DNA of 64,000 nt from Streptomyces cirratus (GTDB lineage Bacteria > Actinomycetota > Actinomycetes > Streptomycetales > Streptomycetaceae): assembly GCF_014650775.1 (NCBI RefSeq), contig NZ_BMVP01000017.1, positions 1 to 64,000 of the forward strand. The letters are read 5' to 3'. Of the stretch, positions 33,794 to 42,086 are shown one piece after another; within the stretch, counting starts at the first letter, position 1; every line of letters begins with the position of its first letter. The notes under the pieces are model-generated. The model was not told the origin of the DNA, made no database searches, and was given only the letters and a program-made list of their open reading frames with translations. The position numbers and the translations under genes were made by a program.

Positions 33794-35473
33794 TCAGCCG
33801 GCCCGGCGGTGCGCCTTGGAACGGGACCTTTTCTCGATGTACATCCGCTGGTCGGCGGAGCGCAACACCTCGTCCGCCGACATGCCGCAGCTGGCCCAGC
33901 CGATGCCGAAACTCGCCCCGACGCGGACCGCGCGGCCGTCCACCCGGATCGGCGGGATGATCGCGTTCCGCAGCCGGACGGCCAGGTCGGCGGCGTCGGC
34001 CGCGCCCAGCCCGTCGGCGAGGACGACGAACTCGTCACCGCCGAGCCGGGCGACCGTGTCCCCGTCGCGCACGCCCGTCGTCAGCCGCCGGGCGACCTCG
34101 ATCAGTACGGCGTCACCCGTGTGGTGGCCGAACCGGTCGTTGATCGACTTGAAGCCGTCGAGGTCGCAGAAGAGCACCGCGAGGCCCTTCGTCCCGTCGT
34201 CGATGTCGGTGGCGGGTGCGACGGTGTGCACGTGGTGGTCGTACGGGCCCACCTCGCCCGGGGGCGCCGCGGGACTTTCGAAGGGGTCGCCGTACCCGTC
34301 GGGGCGAAAGCCGTGCTCCGCGGCACCACCTCCCGCCTCCGGGCGCCCCTCGAAGGCCGCGTCCAGCGCCTCCACGGCAGTGGCCCGTACGGACTGTGGC
34401 CGACGGCACAGCCGGGCGCCGAGCCGCGAGCGCAGTTCGGCGCTGTTGGGCAGGCCGGTCAGCGCGTCGTGGCTGGCCCGGTGCGCGAGCTGGAGCTCGT
34501 GCCGCTTGCGCTCCTCGATGTCCTCGACGTGGGTGAGCAGGAACCGGGGCCCGTCGGCGGCGTCGGCCACCACGGAATTGCGCAGCGAGACCCACACGTA
34601 CGTACCGTCGCGCCGGCCCAGCCGCAGCTCGGCCCGGCCGCCCTCGGCCGAGGTCCGCAGCAGCGTGCCGATGTCCTCGGGGTGGACGAGGTCGGAGAAG
34701 GAGTACCGGCGCAGCACGGAGGCCGGCCGCCCCAGCAGCCGGCACAGCGCGTCGTTGGTCCGCAGCAGCCGGCCGTGCTGGTCGCCGCCCATCTCGGCGA
34801 TGGCCATGCCGCTGGGCGCGTACTCGAAGGCCTGGCGGAACGACTCCTCACTGGCGCGCAACGCCTGCTGTTCGCGCTCCAGCCGCACCAGGGCCCGCTG
34901 CATGTTCGCTCGGAGCCGCGCGTTGCTGATCGCAATCGCCGCCTGGAAGGCGTACATCTGGAGCGCCTCGCGCCCCCAGGCGCCCGGGCGGCGGCCGTTG
35001 CGCGGTCTGTCCACCGAAATGACACCCAGAAGTTCCCCGCCGGACGCGTACATGGGTGCATAGAGCCGGTCTTCGGGGTGCCACTCGTCGGCGAAGCGGG
35101 GATCGGGGCCCTCGGTGTGCCACTGGGGCACGTCGTCCTCCAGCAGGACCCAGCCCTCGGTGTGCGGGATGAACCGCAGCCCGTCCCAGTCCTCACCCAT
35201 CGTCAGACGGCGTTCCCAGGAGGGGCGGGAGCCGACGCGTCCGGTGATCAGGGCCTCGGCGGCGGGGTCACCTGCGAAGGCGGCCACGACGAGATCCCCG
35301 TCGGGGCGCACGAGGTTGACACAGGCGAGTTCGTAGCCGAGGCCCGCGACGATGCCGTCCACGACGGTCTGCAGAGTGTCCGCCAGGCTCCGGGCCGTAT
35401 TGAGGTCGGCCACCACCCGGTGCAGCTGCCGCAGGGTCGCAAGACGGACGTACGGCTCCGACTCGGTCTCCAT
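33794..35473 (-). CDS. cdgB: GAF-PAS-GGDEF diguanylate cyclase, CdgB-like
   Basis: 559 residues from METESEPYVRLATLRQ (ATG 35473). GAF domain about 25-165, PAS/PAC about 190-310 (ending FLLTHVEDIEERK), GGDEF domain about 320-550. The catalytic GGDEF is intact (ARLGGDEFVVL), and the inhibitory RxxD site is present five residues before it (RDGD), so product-inhibited c-di-GMP synthesis is expected. An insertion of about 75 residues, Pro/Gly/His-rich, separates DALTGLPNSAELRSR from FCDLDGFKSIND. The domain order and opening match S. coelicolor CdgB, which affects development. Upstream ATGs at 35518 and 35554 are alternative starts. Confidence 0.9.
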   Translation of the reverse strand: METESEPYVRLATLRQLHRVVADLNTARSLADTLQTVVDGIVAGLGYELACVNLVRPDGDLVVAAFAGDPAAEALITGRVGSRPSWERRLTMGEDWDGLRFIPHTEGWVLLEDDVPQWHTEGPDPRFADEWHPEDRLYAPMYASGGELLGVISVDRPRNGRRPGAWGREALQMYAFQAAIAISNARLRANMQRALVRLEREQQALRASEESFRQAFEYAPSGMAIAEMGGDQHGRLLRTNDALCRLLGRPASVLRRYSFSDLVHPEDIGTLLRTSAEGGRAELRLGRRDGTYVWVSLRNSVVADAADGPRFLLTHVEDIEERKRHELQLAHRASHDALTGLPNSAELRSRLGARLCRRPQSVRATAVEALDAAFEGRPEAGGGAAEHGFRPDGYGDPFESPAAPPGEVGPYDHHVHTVAPATDIDDGTKGLAVLFCDLDGFKSINDRFGHHTGDAVLIEVARRLTTGVRDGDTVARLGGDEFVVLADGLGAADAADLAVRLRNAIIPPIRVDGRAVRVGASFGIGWASCGMSADEVLRSADQRMYIEKRSRSKAHRRAG

Positions 35474-35600
35474 TGCTCGCTCTCCCCGAGACCTCGACAG
35501 CAACTCCAGGTGTGTCATCGGCGGTTCGTTGCGGTGTCCCGTCCACTGAATCACAGTGAGCTGTGCGGCAGGTACACAGGGTCAACAAATCTTGCCGTCT

Positions 35601-35614
35601 GTGACTCAAGTCAC
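35601..35614 (-). promoter_or_regulatory. Candidate BldD box upstream of the cdgB-like gene
   Basis: GTGACTCAAGTCAC contains TGACTCAAGTCA, an exact fit to the BldD half-site pattern TNAC-N4-GTNA with 6-bp perfect arms. It is about 130 bases before the cdgB-like start. BldD is known to repress c-di-GMP genes including cdgB. The same region precedes the divergent flavin-reductase gene. Confidence 0.65.
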
Positions 35615-35786
35615 ATGAGATGAAGAACGTGCCCGGAAGAGGCGCGAGAGGCTTCGCCGCGACTGGGAGCGCTCCCTCTCCTTTCCGCGGGCAAACGATA
35701 CGCGCGGTCCTAGGACCCGGGGTCCGTACGCGCCTGGGACCAAGGCCCGATGTGCGCCGCGAGGGAGCGAGACTAGCGTTCCAGGC

Positions 35787-36356
35787 GTGCCGAAGACGAC
35801 CCTGGAACCCGCCCCCACCGCCCCCACCCCGCATCCTGAGGGGGTGACCGACGAAGAATTCCGCGCCGCGATGTCCCGGCTGGCGGCCGGCGTAACGCTG
35901 ATCACCGCCCACGAGCCCGCGCTGACGGCCGGCGGTCCGCGGGGGGAGGACGTCGGCATGACGGCGACCGCCTTCATGTCGGTGTCCCTGGACCCCCCGC
36001 TGGTCCTGGTGAGCCTGCGCGAGGGCTCCCGGATGGACGACCTGCTGGCGGAGCAGCCGCTGTGGGCCGTCTCGGTCCTCGCGGACAGCCAGCTCCAGGT
36101 CGCGGGCCGGTTCGCGATGAAGGGCCGGATCAGCGACCGGCTGCTGTTCGCGGGCGTCCCGTACGAGCGGGGTGCCGTCTCGGGGGCCCCGCTGCTGACG
36201 CAGGCGCTGGCCACGCTGGAGTGCCGTACGGAGTCCCGCGTCCCGGCGGGCGACCACACCCTGGTCGTCGGCCGGGTCCTGTCGGCCGCCCTGCCCAACC
36301 CCGACGCGCCGCCGCTGACGTACTTCCGCGGGCGCTACCGGCACCTGGCGCGGTAG
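35787..36356 (+). CDS. Flavin reductase domain (FMN-binding split-barrel) protein
   Basis: 189 residues from GTG 35787. The core FRAAMSRLAAGVTLITAHEP, GMTATAFMSVSLDPPLVLVSLREGSRMDD and the ending LTYFRGRYRHLAR match the flavin reductase-like family that supplies reduced FMN to monooxygenases. An internal GTG at 35844 (VTDEEFRAA) is an alternative start. No partner oxygenase lies nearby. It diverges from the cdgB-like gene. Confidence 0.85.
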   Translation: MPKTTLEPAPTAPTPHPEGVTDEEFRAAMSRLAAGVTLITAHEPALTAGGPRGEDVGMTATAFMSVSLDPPLVLVSLREGSRMDDLLAEQPLWAVSVLADSQLQVAGRFAMKGRISDRLLFAGVPYERGAVSGAPLLTQALATLECRTESRVPAGDHTLVVGRVLSAALPNPDAPPLTYFRGRYRHLAR

Positions 36357-36389
36357 GGGCGGCCCGGTACGGCCCGCCGCGCGGGCGGG

Positions 36390-36815
36390 CTACCAGTCGC
36401 GGCCCGTACGGCCCCGCTTCGTCTCGGCCCGCGCCTTCTTCTCCCGCAGCCGCCGCTCGTTGATCCCGCGCGGGATCTTCGTCGCCCGCCGCTGCTTCGG
36501 CGGCGGCGCCGTCGCCTCCGCCAGCAGCGACGCCAGCCGCACCAGCGCCATCTCCCGGTTGCGCAGCTGCGAGCGGTGCTCGGAGGCCCGTACCGTCAGC
36601 ACCCCGCCCACCAGCCGGGACGCGAGCCGCTCCAGTGCCCGCTCCTTCCACACCTCCGGCAGCGCCTTCGTCGCCCCGAGGTCGAACAGCAGCTCCACCC
36701 GCGAGTCGGAGGTGTTCACGTGCTGGCCGCCGGGCCCGGAGGAACGCGAGAACCGCCAGCCGAGCTCCCCCTCGGGCAGCGCGACGGAACCACGGATGAC
36801 ATAGGGACCAGGCAT
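36390..36815 (-). CDS. arfB: Ribosome-rescue peptidyl-tRNA hydrolase ArfB
   Basis: 141 residues. The release-factor GGQ motif is G29-G30-Q31 in SSGPGGQHVNTSDSRVEL. The family's basic C-terminal tail (KIPRGINERRLREKKARAETKRGR) enters the empty mRNA channel of stalled ribosomes. It hydrolyses peptidyl-tRNA on ribosomes lacking a stop codon. ATG 36815 (MPGPYVIRG) is preferred over 36851, whose extra 12 residues are atypical. Confidence 0.92.
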   Translation of the reverse strand: MPGPYVIRGSVALPEGELGWRFSRSSGPGGQHVNTSDSRVELLFDLGATKALPEVWKERALERLASRLVGGVLTVRASEHRSQLRNREMALVRLASLLAEATAPPPKQRRATKIPRGINERRLREKKARAETKRGRTGRDW

Positions 36816-36982
36816 GGCCCTATGATCCCGCCCCGCACCGCACCCCGTCACCCCATTTCCCCGCGCCCGCCCGCCGCCGCGCGGGCCGTGGAACCTACCG
36901 GCCCCCTCCCCGCGTTATGCAGGGCAGCGGTAACTTGACCACGTCCGGCGGTCATGTGATTGAGGAAGGGACACCAGTCAAA

Positions 36983-37558
36983 ATGGCAGTAAGCCTGTCC
37001 AAGGGCGGCAACGTCTCGCTTAGCAAGGAGGCCCCCGGCCTCAGCGCCGTCACGGTCGGCCTCGGCTGGGACGTCCGCACCACCACCGGTGTCGACTTCG
37101 ACCTCGACGCCTCCGCCATCGCGGTGAACGCGACGGGCAAGGTCGTCTCCGACGGTCACTTCGTCTTCTTCAACAACAAGTCCACCCCGGACCAGACCAT
37201 CGTCCACACCGGTGACAACCGCACCGGCGAGGGCTCCGGCGACGACGAGTCCATCAAGGTCAACCTCGCCGGCCTCCCGGCCGATGTCGACAAGATCGTC
37301 TTCCCGGTCTCCATCTACGACGCCGAGTCGCGCAGCCAGAACTTCGGCCAGGTCCGCAACGCGTACATCCGCGTCGTGAACCAGGCCGGCGGCGCCGAGA
37401 TCGCCCGCTACGACCTCTCCGAGGACGCGGCGACCGAGACCGCCATGGTCTTCGGCGAGCTCTACCGCAACGGCGCGGAGTGGAAGTTCCGCGCCGTCGG
37501 CCAGGGCTACGCCTCGGGCCTCACCGGCATCGCCCAGGACTTCGGCGTCAACGTCTGA
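36983..37558 (+). CDS. terD: TerD-family stress protein
   Basis: 191 residues, single TerD domain. Calcium-binding acidic motifs are visible: GWDVRTTTGVDFDLDASA (about 28-45) and TGDNRTGEGSGDDESI (about 74-89). SQNFGQVRNAYIRVVNQ is also characteristic. Members respond to tellurite, oxidative and developmental stress; in Streptomyces several paralogues exist and affect differentiation. The ATG at 36983 follows AGGAAGGGACACCAGTCAAA. It is flanked by a terminator and stands alone. Confidence 0.93.
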   Translation: MAVSLSKGGNVSLSKEAPGLSAVTVGLGWDVRTTTGVDFDLDASAIAVNATGKVVSDGHFVFFNNKSTPDQTIVHTGDNRTGEGSGDDESIKVNLAGLPADVDKIVFPVSIYDAESRSQNFGQVRNAYIRVVNQAGGAEIARYDLSEDAATETAMVFGELYRNGAEWKFRAVGQGYASGLTGIAQDFGVNV

Positions 37559-37581
37559 TCTCCCCCGGCACGGCCACTGCC

Positions 37582-37619
37582 GGGGCCCCTCCCCGCGATC
37601 GGCACCGGGGAGGGGCCCC
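37582..37619 (+). terminator. Terminator after terD
   Basis: A perfect 13-bp stem (GGGGCCCCTCCCC / GGGGAGGGGCCCC) with a 12-base loop, 24 bases past the terD stop and before the convergent M1 peptidase gene. Confidence 0.8.
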
Positions 37620-37635
37620 GCCGCCGATGCGGGCG

Positions 37636-37687
37636 ATGACGGCTACGGCTGCGGCTGCGGCTACAGCTGCGGCTACGGCTACGGCTT
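37636..37687. repeat. Hexanucleotide GGCTAC/GGCTGC tandem repeat
   Basis: About eight imperfect copies of GGCTRC (with one AGCTGC) run up to and slightly into the 3' end of the M1 peptidase gene, whose last codons (SPKP, stop) lie inside. Probably a slippage-prone tract in the intergenic space. Confidence 0.7.
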
Positions 37688-39169
37688 GGGACTGTCCTCG
37701 CCGTACAGCCACACGTCCCAGACCTTCTTCAGATCACGGCCCGTCCGCTGCTGCGCGTAGGCGGTGAAGTCCGCCGTGCTCGCGTTCCCGTGGCGGTGGT
37801 CCGCGGCCCAGCCGCGCAACAGGTCGAAGAACCGCTCGTCACCCGCCTCCTGGCGGATCCGCTGCAGCACCATCGCGCCCCGGTAGTACACCGGGGCCTC
37901 CGAGATGTCCTCGGGCCCGGGCGGGGCCGCGGGCGGGAAGGCGTCCCAGTGGGCGGCGTCCGCCCCCTCGAAGGACGTGTCACCGGCGAGGAGGGCGTCG
38001 AACCGTTTCTGCGCGCCGGGCCCGCCGTGGTCCTCCGACCACAGCCACTCCGCGTACGTCGCGAACCCCTCGTTGAGCCACATGTCCTTCCAGGACTTCG
38101 GCGACACCGAGTCGCCGAACCACTGGTGCGCGAGTTCGTGCACGGTGAGCTCCACCGAAGGGGCGCCCGAGTAGACGGGTTTGGTCTGCGTCTCCAACGC
38201 GTACGGCAGTGTGCCGTCCGGCACCACGATCGTTCCCACGGTGGCGAACGGGTACGGCCCGAACCGCCCGGCGCCCCACTCCACCACCTCCGGCAGCCGC
38301 CCCAGCGCCGCCGCGCTCCGGGCTTCCTCGCCGGGCGCCACCGCGTTGTAGACGCCGATGCCCGAGGAGGTGCGCGAGGTGGCCACCTTGAACTTCCCGA
38401 TGGCGGCGGTGGCCAGGTAGCTCGCCATCGGCTCGGCGCTGTGCCAGGCGAAGGCGGTCCGCCCGTCGCCGGTGTCCCGGCGGGACGCCAACTCGCCGTT
38501 GGACACCGCCTCGTAGCCCTGCGGGACGGTGAGGGTGATGTCGTAGGACGCCTTGTCGCTGGGGTGGTGGTTGCCGGGGAACCAGGTCATCGACCCGACG
38601 GGTTCTCCGACGGCCACCGCCCCGTCGGCGGTCGTGATCCAGCCCTCCTGGGAACCGTCCGCGTCGGTGAGGGGCCTCGGCGTACCGCTGTAGCGGACCT
38701 CCGCACGGAAGACCTCGCCCTTGCCGAGGTCCTTGCGCGGGCGCACCGTCAGCTCCCGGCCCGTCCGGTTGTACCGGGCCGGCTCGCCCTCGACGGTGAC
38801 CGCGTCGACGCGCAGCCCGCTGAGGTCGAGATTGAAGGAGCTCAGGGTCTGCTCCGCGCGGGCCGTGATGACGGCCGTGCCGGTCAGCTGCCGGTCGGCG
38901 GGGCGGTAGCCGAGGTCCAGGGCGTAGTGGTCGACCTGGTAGCCGCCGTTGCCCGCCTTGGGGAAGTACGGGTCCCGCAGCCCCGACGCGCCCGGCCGGC
39001 CCTGCACGGTCGAACCCGTACAGCCCGCGGTGAGGGCGACGAGGGCGGCGACGGCGGGCGCGGCGAGCCGGGTCAGCCGAAGCCGGTTGAGCCGGTTGTC
39101 CCGGTTGGGCCGGTTGGGCCGGTTGAGCCGGTTGGGCCGGTTGGGCCGGTTGAGCGCGCGGTGATCCAC
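37679..39169 (-). CDS. Secreted M1-family metallopeptidase lipoprotein
   Basis: 496 residues. Zinc motif HELAHQWFG (H344, E345, H348) with the third ligand in WLNEGFA (E367). The family GxMEN exopeptidase motif is not evident; DGTLPYALETQT occupies that position. A lipobox ALTAGC gives lipid-modified C50. Before the hydrophobic segment lies an odd n-region made of NRPNRLNRP repeats, encoded by eight 9-bp units. The repeat makes the real start hard to fix; no later ATG precedes the lipobox. Likely cleaves peptides at the outer membrane face. Confidence 0.88.
   Translation of the reverse strand: MDHRALNRPNRPNRLNRPNRPNRDNRLNRLRLTRLAAPAVAALVALTAGCTGSTVQGRPGASGLRDPYFPKAGNGGYQVDHYALDLGYRPADRQLTGTAVITARAEQTLSSFNLDLSGLRVDAVTVEGEPARYNRTGRELTVRPRKDLGKGEVFRAEVRYSGTPRPLTDADGSQEGWITTADGAVAVGEPVGSMTWFPGNHHPSDKASYDITLTVPQGYEAVSNGELASRRDTGDGRTAFAWHSAEPMASYLATAAIGKFKVATSRTSSGIGVYNAVAPGEEARSAAALGRLPEVVEWGAGRFGPYPFATVGTIVVPDGTLPYALETQTKPVYSGAPSVELTVHELAHQWFGDSVSPKSWKDMWLNEGFATYAEWLWSEDHGGPGAQKRFDALLAGDTSFEGADAAHWDAFPPAAPPGPEDISEAPVYYRGAMVLQRIRQEAGDERFFDLLRGWAADHRHGNASTADFTAYAQQRTGRDLKKVWDVWLYGEDSPKP
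39083..39154. repeat. 9-bp minisatellite (CCGGTTGRG) x8
   Basis: Eight tandem 9-bp units: six to seven are CCGGTTGGG or CCGGTTGAG and one is CCGGTTGTC. They lie inside the N-terminal coding region of the M1 peptidase gene and encode repeated Asn-Arg-Pro/Leu triplets. Because the unit is a multiple of three, copy-number change would keep the frame. Confidence 0.95.
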
Positions 39170-39258
39170 GCGCTCGATCCTATGCGGGCGGGCGCGAGCG
39201 CGGCCTGAGCCCTCTCCGGGCGATCTATGCCGGCCCGAGAAGGCCGCCCGGACAGGGC

Positions 39259-39786
39259 CTAATTGCCGAGCGCGTCGGCACCGGCCTTGGCGAACTTCTC
39301 GTCCAGGTCACCGCTCGGGGCGCCGGCCACGCCGATGCCCGCGACCGGGGCGCCCTTGGCCTGCACCGGGGTGCCGCCGGCCAGGAAGAGGGTGCCGGGA
39401 ATGTCCTTGAGGTTGGGGGCCTGGGCGAGACGGCCGGCGAGCACCGAGGTCGGGGCGTTCCAGGACACGGCGGTGTAGGCCTTGCGCTGCGCCGACTCGT
39501 AGGACTGCGGACCGGCGCCGTCGCCGCGCAGGGTGACGACGGTGTTGCCGTTGCGGTCCACCACCGCGACGGTGACCTTCTGCCCCTCCTTCTCGGCGGC
39601 CTCCAGCGCGGCCTGGGCCGCGCGGGTGGCGGCGCCGACGGTGAGGTGGGTCGAGGTGGTGAAGTTCCTGTCGTCGCCCTTCGGGCCGTCGGACTGGGCG
39701 GCGCCGGCACTGACGGCGCCGAAGGTCCCGGCGCCGAGCGCGACGGCGAGGGCGGTACCGGTGAGAACGCGGGTACGGGTGTTCAT
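39259..39786 (-). CDS. hbpS: Secreted haem-binding GlcG/HbpS-family protein
   Basis: 175 residues. Signal peptide about 1-30 (VLTGTALAVALGAGTFGAVSAGA). The HbpS/GlcG (DUF336) fold is shown by LTVGAATRAAQAALEAAEKEG, VTVAVVDRNGNTVVTLRGDGAG, AYTAVSWNAPTS and the end VAGIGVAGAPSGDLDEKFAKAG. In S. reticuli HbpS is an octameric extracellular protein that binds haem and iron and controls the sensor kinase SenS. Divergent senS-senR genes here support the same role. The start MNTRTRV lacks the RR pair of a typical Tat signal. Confidence 0.92.
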   Translation of the reverse strand: MNTRTRVLTGTALAVALGAGTFGAVSAGAAQSDGPKGDDRNFTTSTHLTVGAATRAAQAALEAAEKEGQKVTVAVVDRNGNTVVTLRGDGAGPQSYESAQRKAYTAVSWNAPTSVLAGRLAQAPNLKDIPGTLFLAGGTPVQAKGAPVAGIGVAGAPSGDLDEKFAKAGADALGN

Positions 39787-39859
39787 GCTGCTGCTCCAGA
39801 GGTAGGTGGTCCGCTGCTCCAAGCCTCACCCGGTATCCCGCCCCGCCCCGTCCCCGCAC

Positions 39860-39881
39860 CGGACGACCCCGGGGTCGTCCG
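39860..39881. promoter_or_regulatory. Perfect 22-bp palindrome between hbpS and senS
   Basis: CGGACGACCCC / GGGGTCGTCCG is a perfect inverted repeat without spacer. It sits almost midway in the divergent region, 74 bases before the hbpS start and 72 before the senS start. A 10-bp palindrome (ATCGGCCGAT) follows directly. A SenR operator serving both directions is the best hypothesis. Confidence 0.6.
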
Positions 39882-39953
39882 ATCGGCCGATGCGCCGCGC
39901 TCACCTGCCGGTTTGGCTCAGGATGTACCTACGCCCCACCCCCAGGAGCCCGC

Positions 39954-41219
39954 GTGACCCCCGCCCCCGACCCCACCCCCGCCAAGGGCCCCGCCGGCGC
40001 GTCCCCGGGCCCGGGGGCGGGAGCGCCCGACACCGGCGGCACCACGGCCACCGCCACCGCCGCCGCCCCCGGGACGCGGATGCTGGGCGCCGTCACGCAC
40101 GCCGCGTTCTTCCTGCTCCTCGGTGCCTCCGTGGCCCGGTTCCTGCTGCACCATCCCGGCGAGCCCCGGACGCCCTGGGTCATCGCCCTCGGGACCACCC
40201 TCGCCCTGCTGTACGTCCTCGGGCCCGCCCTCGGCGCCGCGCCCACGGTGCGGCGCCTGCTCTGGCTGGGCGGGGTCGTCGCCACCTGGGTGGTCCTCGT
40301 CCTCCTCGCACCCAGCTTCGCCTGGTGCGCCGTGCCCCTCTTCTACACCGCCCTGCGCACCCTTCCCCCGCGCGCTGCGGTCGTCCTCGTCGCCCTGCTC
40401 ACCGCCCTCGTCGTCGCCGCCCAGCTCAGGCTGTCCCCGTCCTTCGACCCGAACCTCCTCCTCGCCCCGCCCGCCGTCGCCGCCCTCGCCACGGCCGTCT
40501 TCGTCCACATGGAGCGCCAGACCCGGGCACAGCGCACCCTGATCGACGACCTCCTCCGCACCCGCCGGGAACTGGCCGCCACCGAGCGCCGCGAAGGCAC
40601 CCTCGCCGAACGCCAGCGGCTCTCCATGGAGATCCACGACACCCTCGCGCAGCACCTGTCCAGCCAGCAGATGCTGCTCCAGGCCGCCGACCGCACCTGG
40701 GACAGCGACCCCGGCACCGCCCGCGCGCACGTCCGTACCGCCACCGAAACCGCCGCGCGCGGCCTCGCCGAGGCCCGCCGGCTGGTCCACGACCTCGCCC
40801 CGCCCGAGCTGGCGGGCGGCGGGCGCCTCGCCGACGCCCTGCGCGCGCTGGACGCCGGCCCGGACATCGAGGTCCGCTTCCACCTGGAGGGCACGCCCGC
40901 CCCGCTGCCCGACCGCGCCGAATCCGCCCTGCTGCGGATCGCCCAGGGCGCCCTGGCCAACGTCCGAGAGCACTCGGGGGCCCGGACCGCCGCCCTGACC
41001 CTGAGCTTCCTGGGCGACCAGGTCGTCCTGGACGTCGCGGACGACGGACACGGCTTCACCGAACCCCGCGAAACCCGCGCCGACACCCCCGGCCGGGGCC
41101 ACGGCCTCCCCGCGATACGTGCCCGCGTGCGGCAGCTCGGCGGCACCCTCACCCTTGAATCCACCCCCGGCGAAGGAACCGTCCTGTCCGCCGCGATCCC
41201 CCTGGAGCCGGTCCGATGA
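39954..41219 (+). CDS. senS: Sensor histidine kinase SenS-like
   Basis: 421 residues from GTG 39954 (ribosome-binding site CAGGAG). A Pro/Ala/Thr-rich cytoplasmic start is followed by about five membrane helices (46-66, 74-94, 103-122, 125-160, 168-186). The HisKA_3 domain has phospho-acceptor H228 in RLSMEIHDTLAQHLS, and the HATPase has ADDGHGFTEP and a glycine-rich GRGHGLPAIRARV. It senses redox or haem state through HbpS. The stop overlaps the senR ATG by 4 bases. Confidence 0.92.
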   Translation: MTPAPDPTPAKGPAGASPGPGAGAPDTGGTTATATAAAPGTRMLGAVTHAAFFLLLGASVARFLLHHPGEPRTPWVIALGTTLALLYVLGPALGAAPTVRRLLWLGGVVATWVVLVLLAPSFAWCAVPLFYTALRTLPPRAAVVLVALLTALVVAAQLRLSPSFDPNLLLAPPAVAALATAVFVHMERQTRAQRTLIDDLLRTRRELAATERREGTLAERQRLSMEIHDTLAQHLSSQQMLLQAADRTWDSDPGTARAHVRTATETAARGLAEARRLVHDLAPPELAGGGRLADALRALDAGPDIEVRFHLEGTPAPLPDRAESALLRIAQGALANVREHSGARTAALTLSFLGDQVVLDVADDGHGFTEPRETRADTPGRGHGLPAIRARVRQLGGTLTLESTPGEGTVLSAAIPLEPVR

Positions 41220-41839
41220 CCACGATCCTCCTCTGCGACGACCACGTGGTCGTCCGCGCCGGTCTGCTGGCCCTGCTGGGCAGCGAACCCGACATCGAGG
41301 TGCTCGGCGAAGCGGGCAGCGGCGAGGAGGCGGTCGCACTGGCCGCGAAGCTCCGGCCCGAGGTGGTGCTGATGGACCTCCAGCTGGGCGCCGGCATCGA
41401 CGGGGTGGAGGCCACCCGCCGCATCACCGCCGCCCCGAACCCCCCGCACGTGCTGGTCCTGACGACGTACGACACCGACGCGGACATCACCCGCGCCATC
41501 GGGGCGGGCGCCACGGGATACCTCCTCAAGGCGGAACGCCCCGAGGAACTCTTCGCCGCGATCCACTCGGCGGCGGCCGGCCGCACCACCCTCTCCGCGC
41601 CGGTGGCCAGCCGTGTGATGGCGCACATGCGGGGGGCGCGCCCGACGCTGACGGACCGTGAACTGGACATCCTCACCCAGCTGGCCCGCGGCCTCGGCAA
41701 CCGCGACATCGCCCGCGCCCTCTTCATCAGCGAAGCCACGGTCAAGACCCACCTGGGCCGCATCTACGACAAACTCGGCGTCGACACCCGCGCGGGCGCC
41801 GTCGCGGTGGCCAAGGAACAACGCCTCCTCCCGTCGTAG
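41216..41839 (+). CDS. senR: Response regulator SenR-like (NarL/FixJ)
   Basis: 207 residues. Receiver domain with phospho-acceptor D54 (VVLMDLQLG) and the conserved Lys in GYLLKAERPEE. A LuxR-type helix-turn-helix covers about 143-195 (LTDRELDILTQLARGLGNRDIARALFIS...). In S. reticuli SenR activates the catalase-peroxidase genes and its own operon. No furS-cpeB pair is in this window. Translation is coupled to senS. Confidence 0.92.
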   Translation: MTTILLCDDHVVVRAGLLALLGSEPDIEVLGEAGSGEEAVALAAKLRPEVVLMDLQLGAGIDGVEATRRITAAPNPPHVLVLTTYDTDADITRAIGAGATGYLLKAERPEELFAAIHSAAAGRTTLSAPVASRVMAHMRGARPTLTDRELDILTQLARGLGNRDIARALFISEATVKTHLGRIYDKLGVDTRAGAVAVAKEQRLLPS

Positions 41840-42086
41840 CCACCGGGCCCACCCATTTCAGCCCCACCGCCGGCTGAGGCGCCTTCCAGCCCCGCCGCCC
41901 GCTTGAGGCACCTGCCAGCCCCGCCGCCGCTTGAGACGCGGGCGCCCGGGGGCCCGCCCCGGCAACGCCGCCGCACCCGCCCACCCAGGGGCAGCAAGAC
42001 CCAGCCCCGCCGCCGCGCCCGCCCAACCGGCGGAGCCCCCCGCCCCCACCCGGCGGAGCCACCCCACCCCGTGACACCATCACTAC
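41840..42086. repeat. Gap with degenerate CAGCCCCGCCG...TTGAGGCGC repeats
   Basis: Three imperfect tandem copies of CAGCCCCGCCGCCGCTTGAGGCGC (starting at about 41859, 41887 and 41918) lie after senR. They belong to the same repeat family as those between otsA and otsB. No gene is seen. The rest is Pro/Arg-coding GC-rich DNA containing the promoter of the next gene. Confidence 0.7.
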
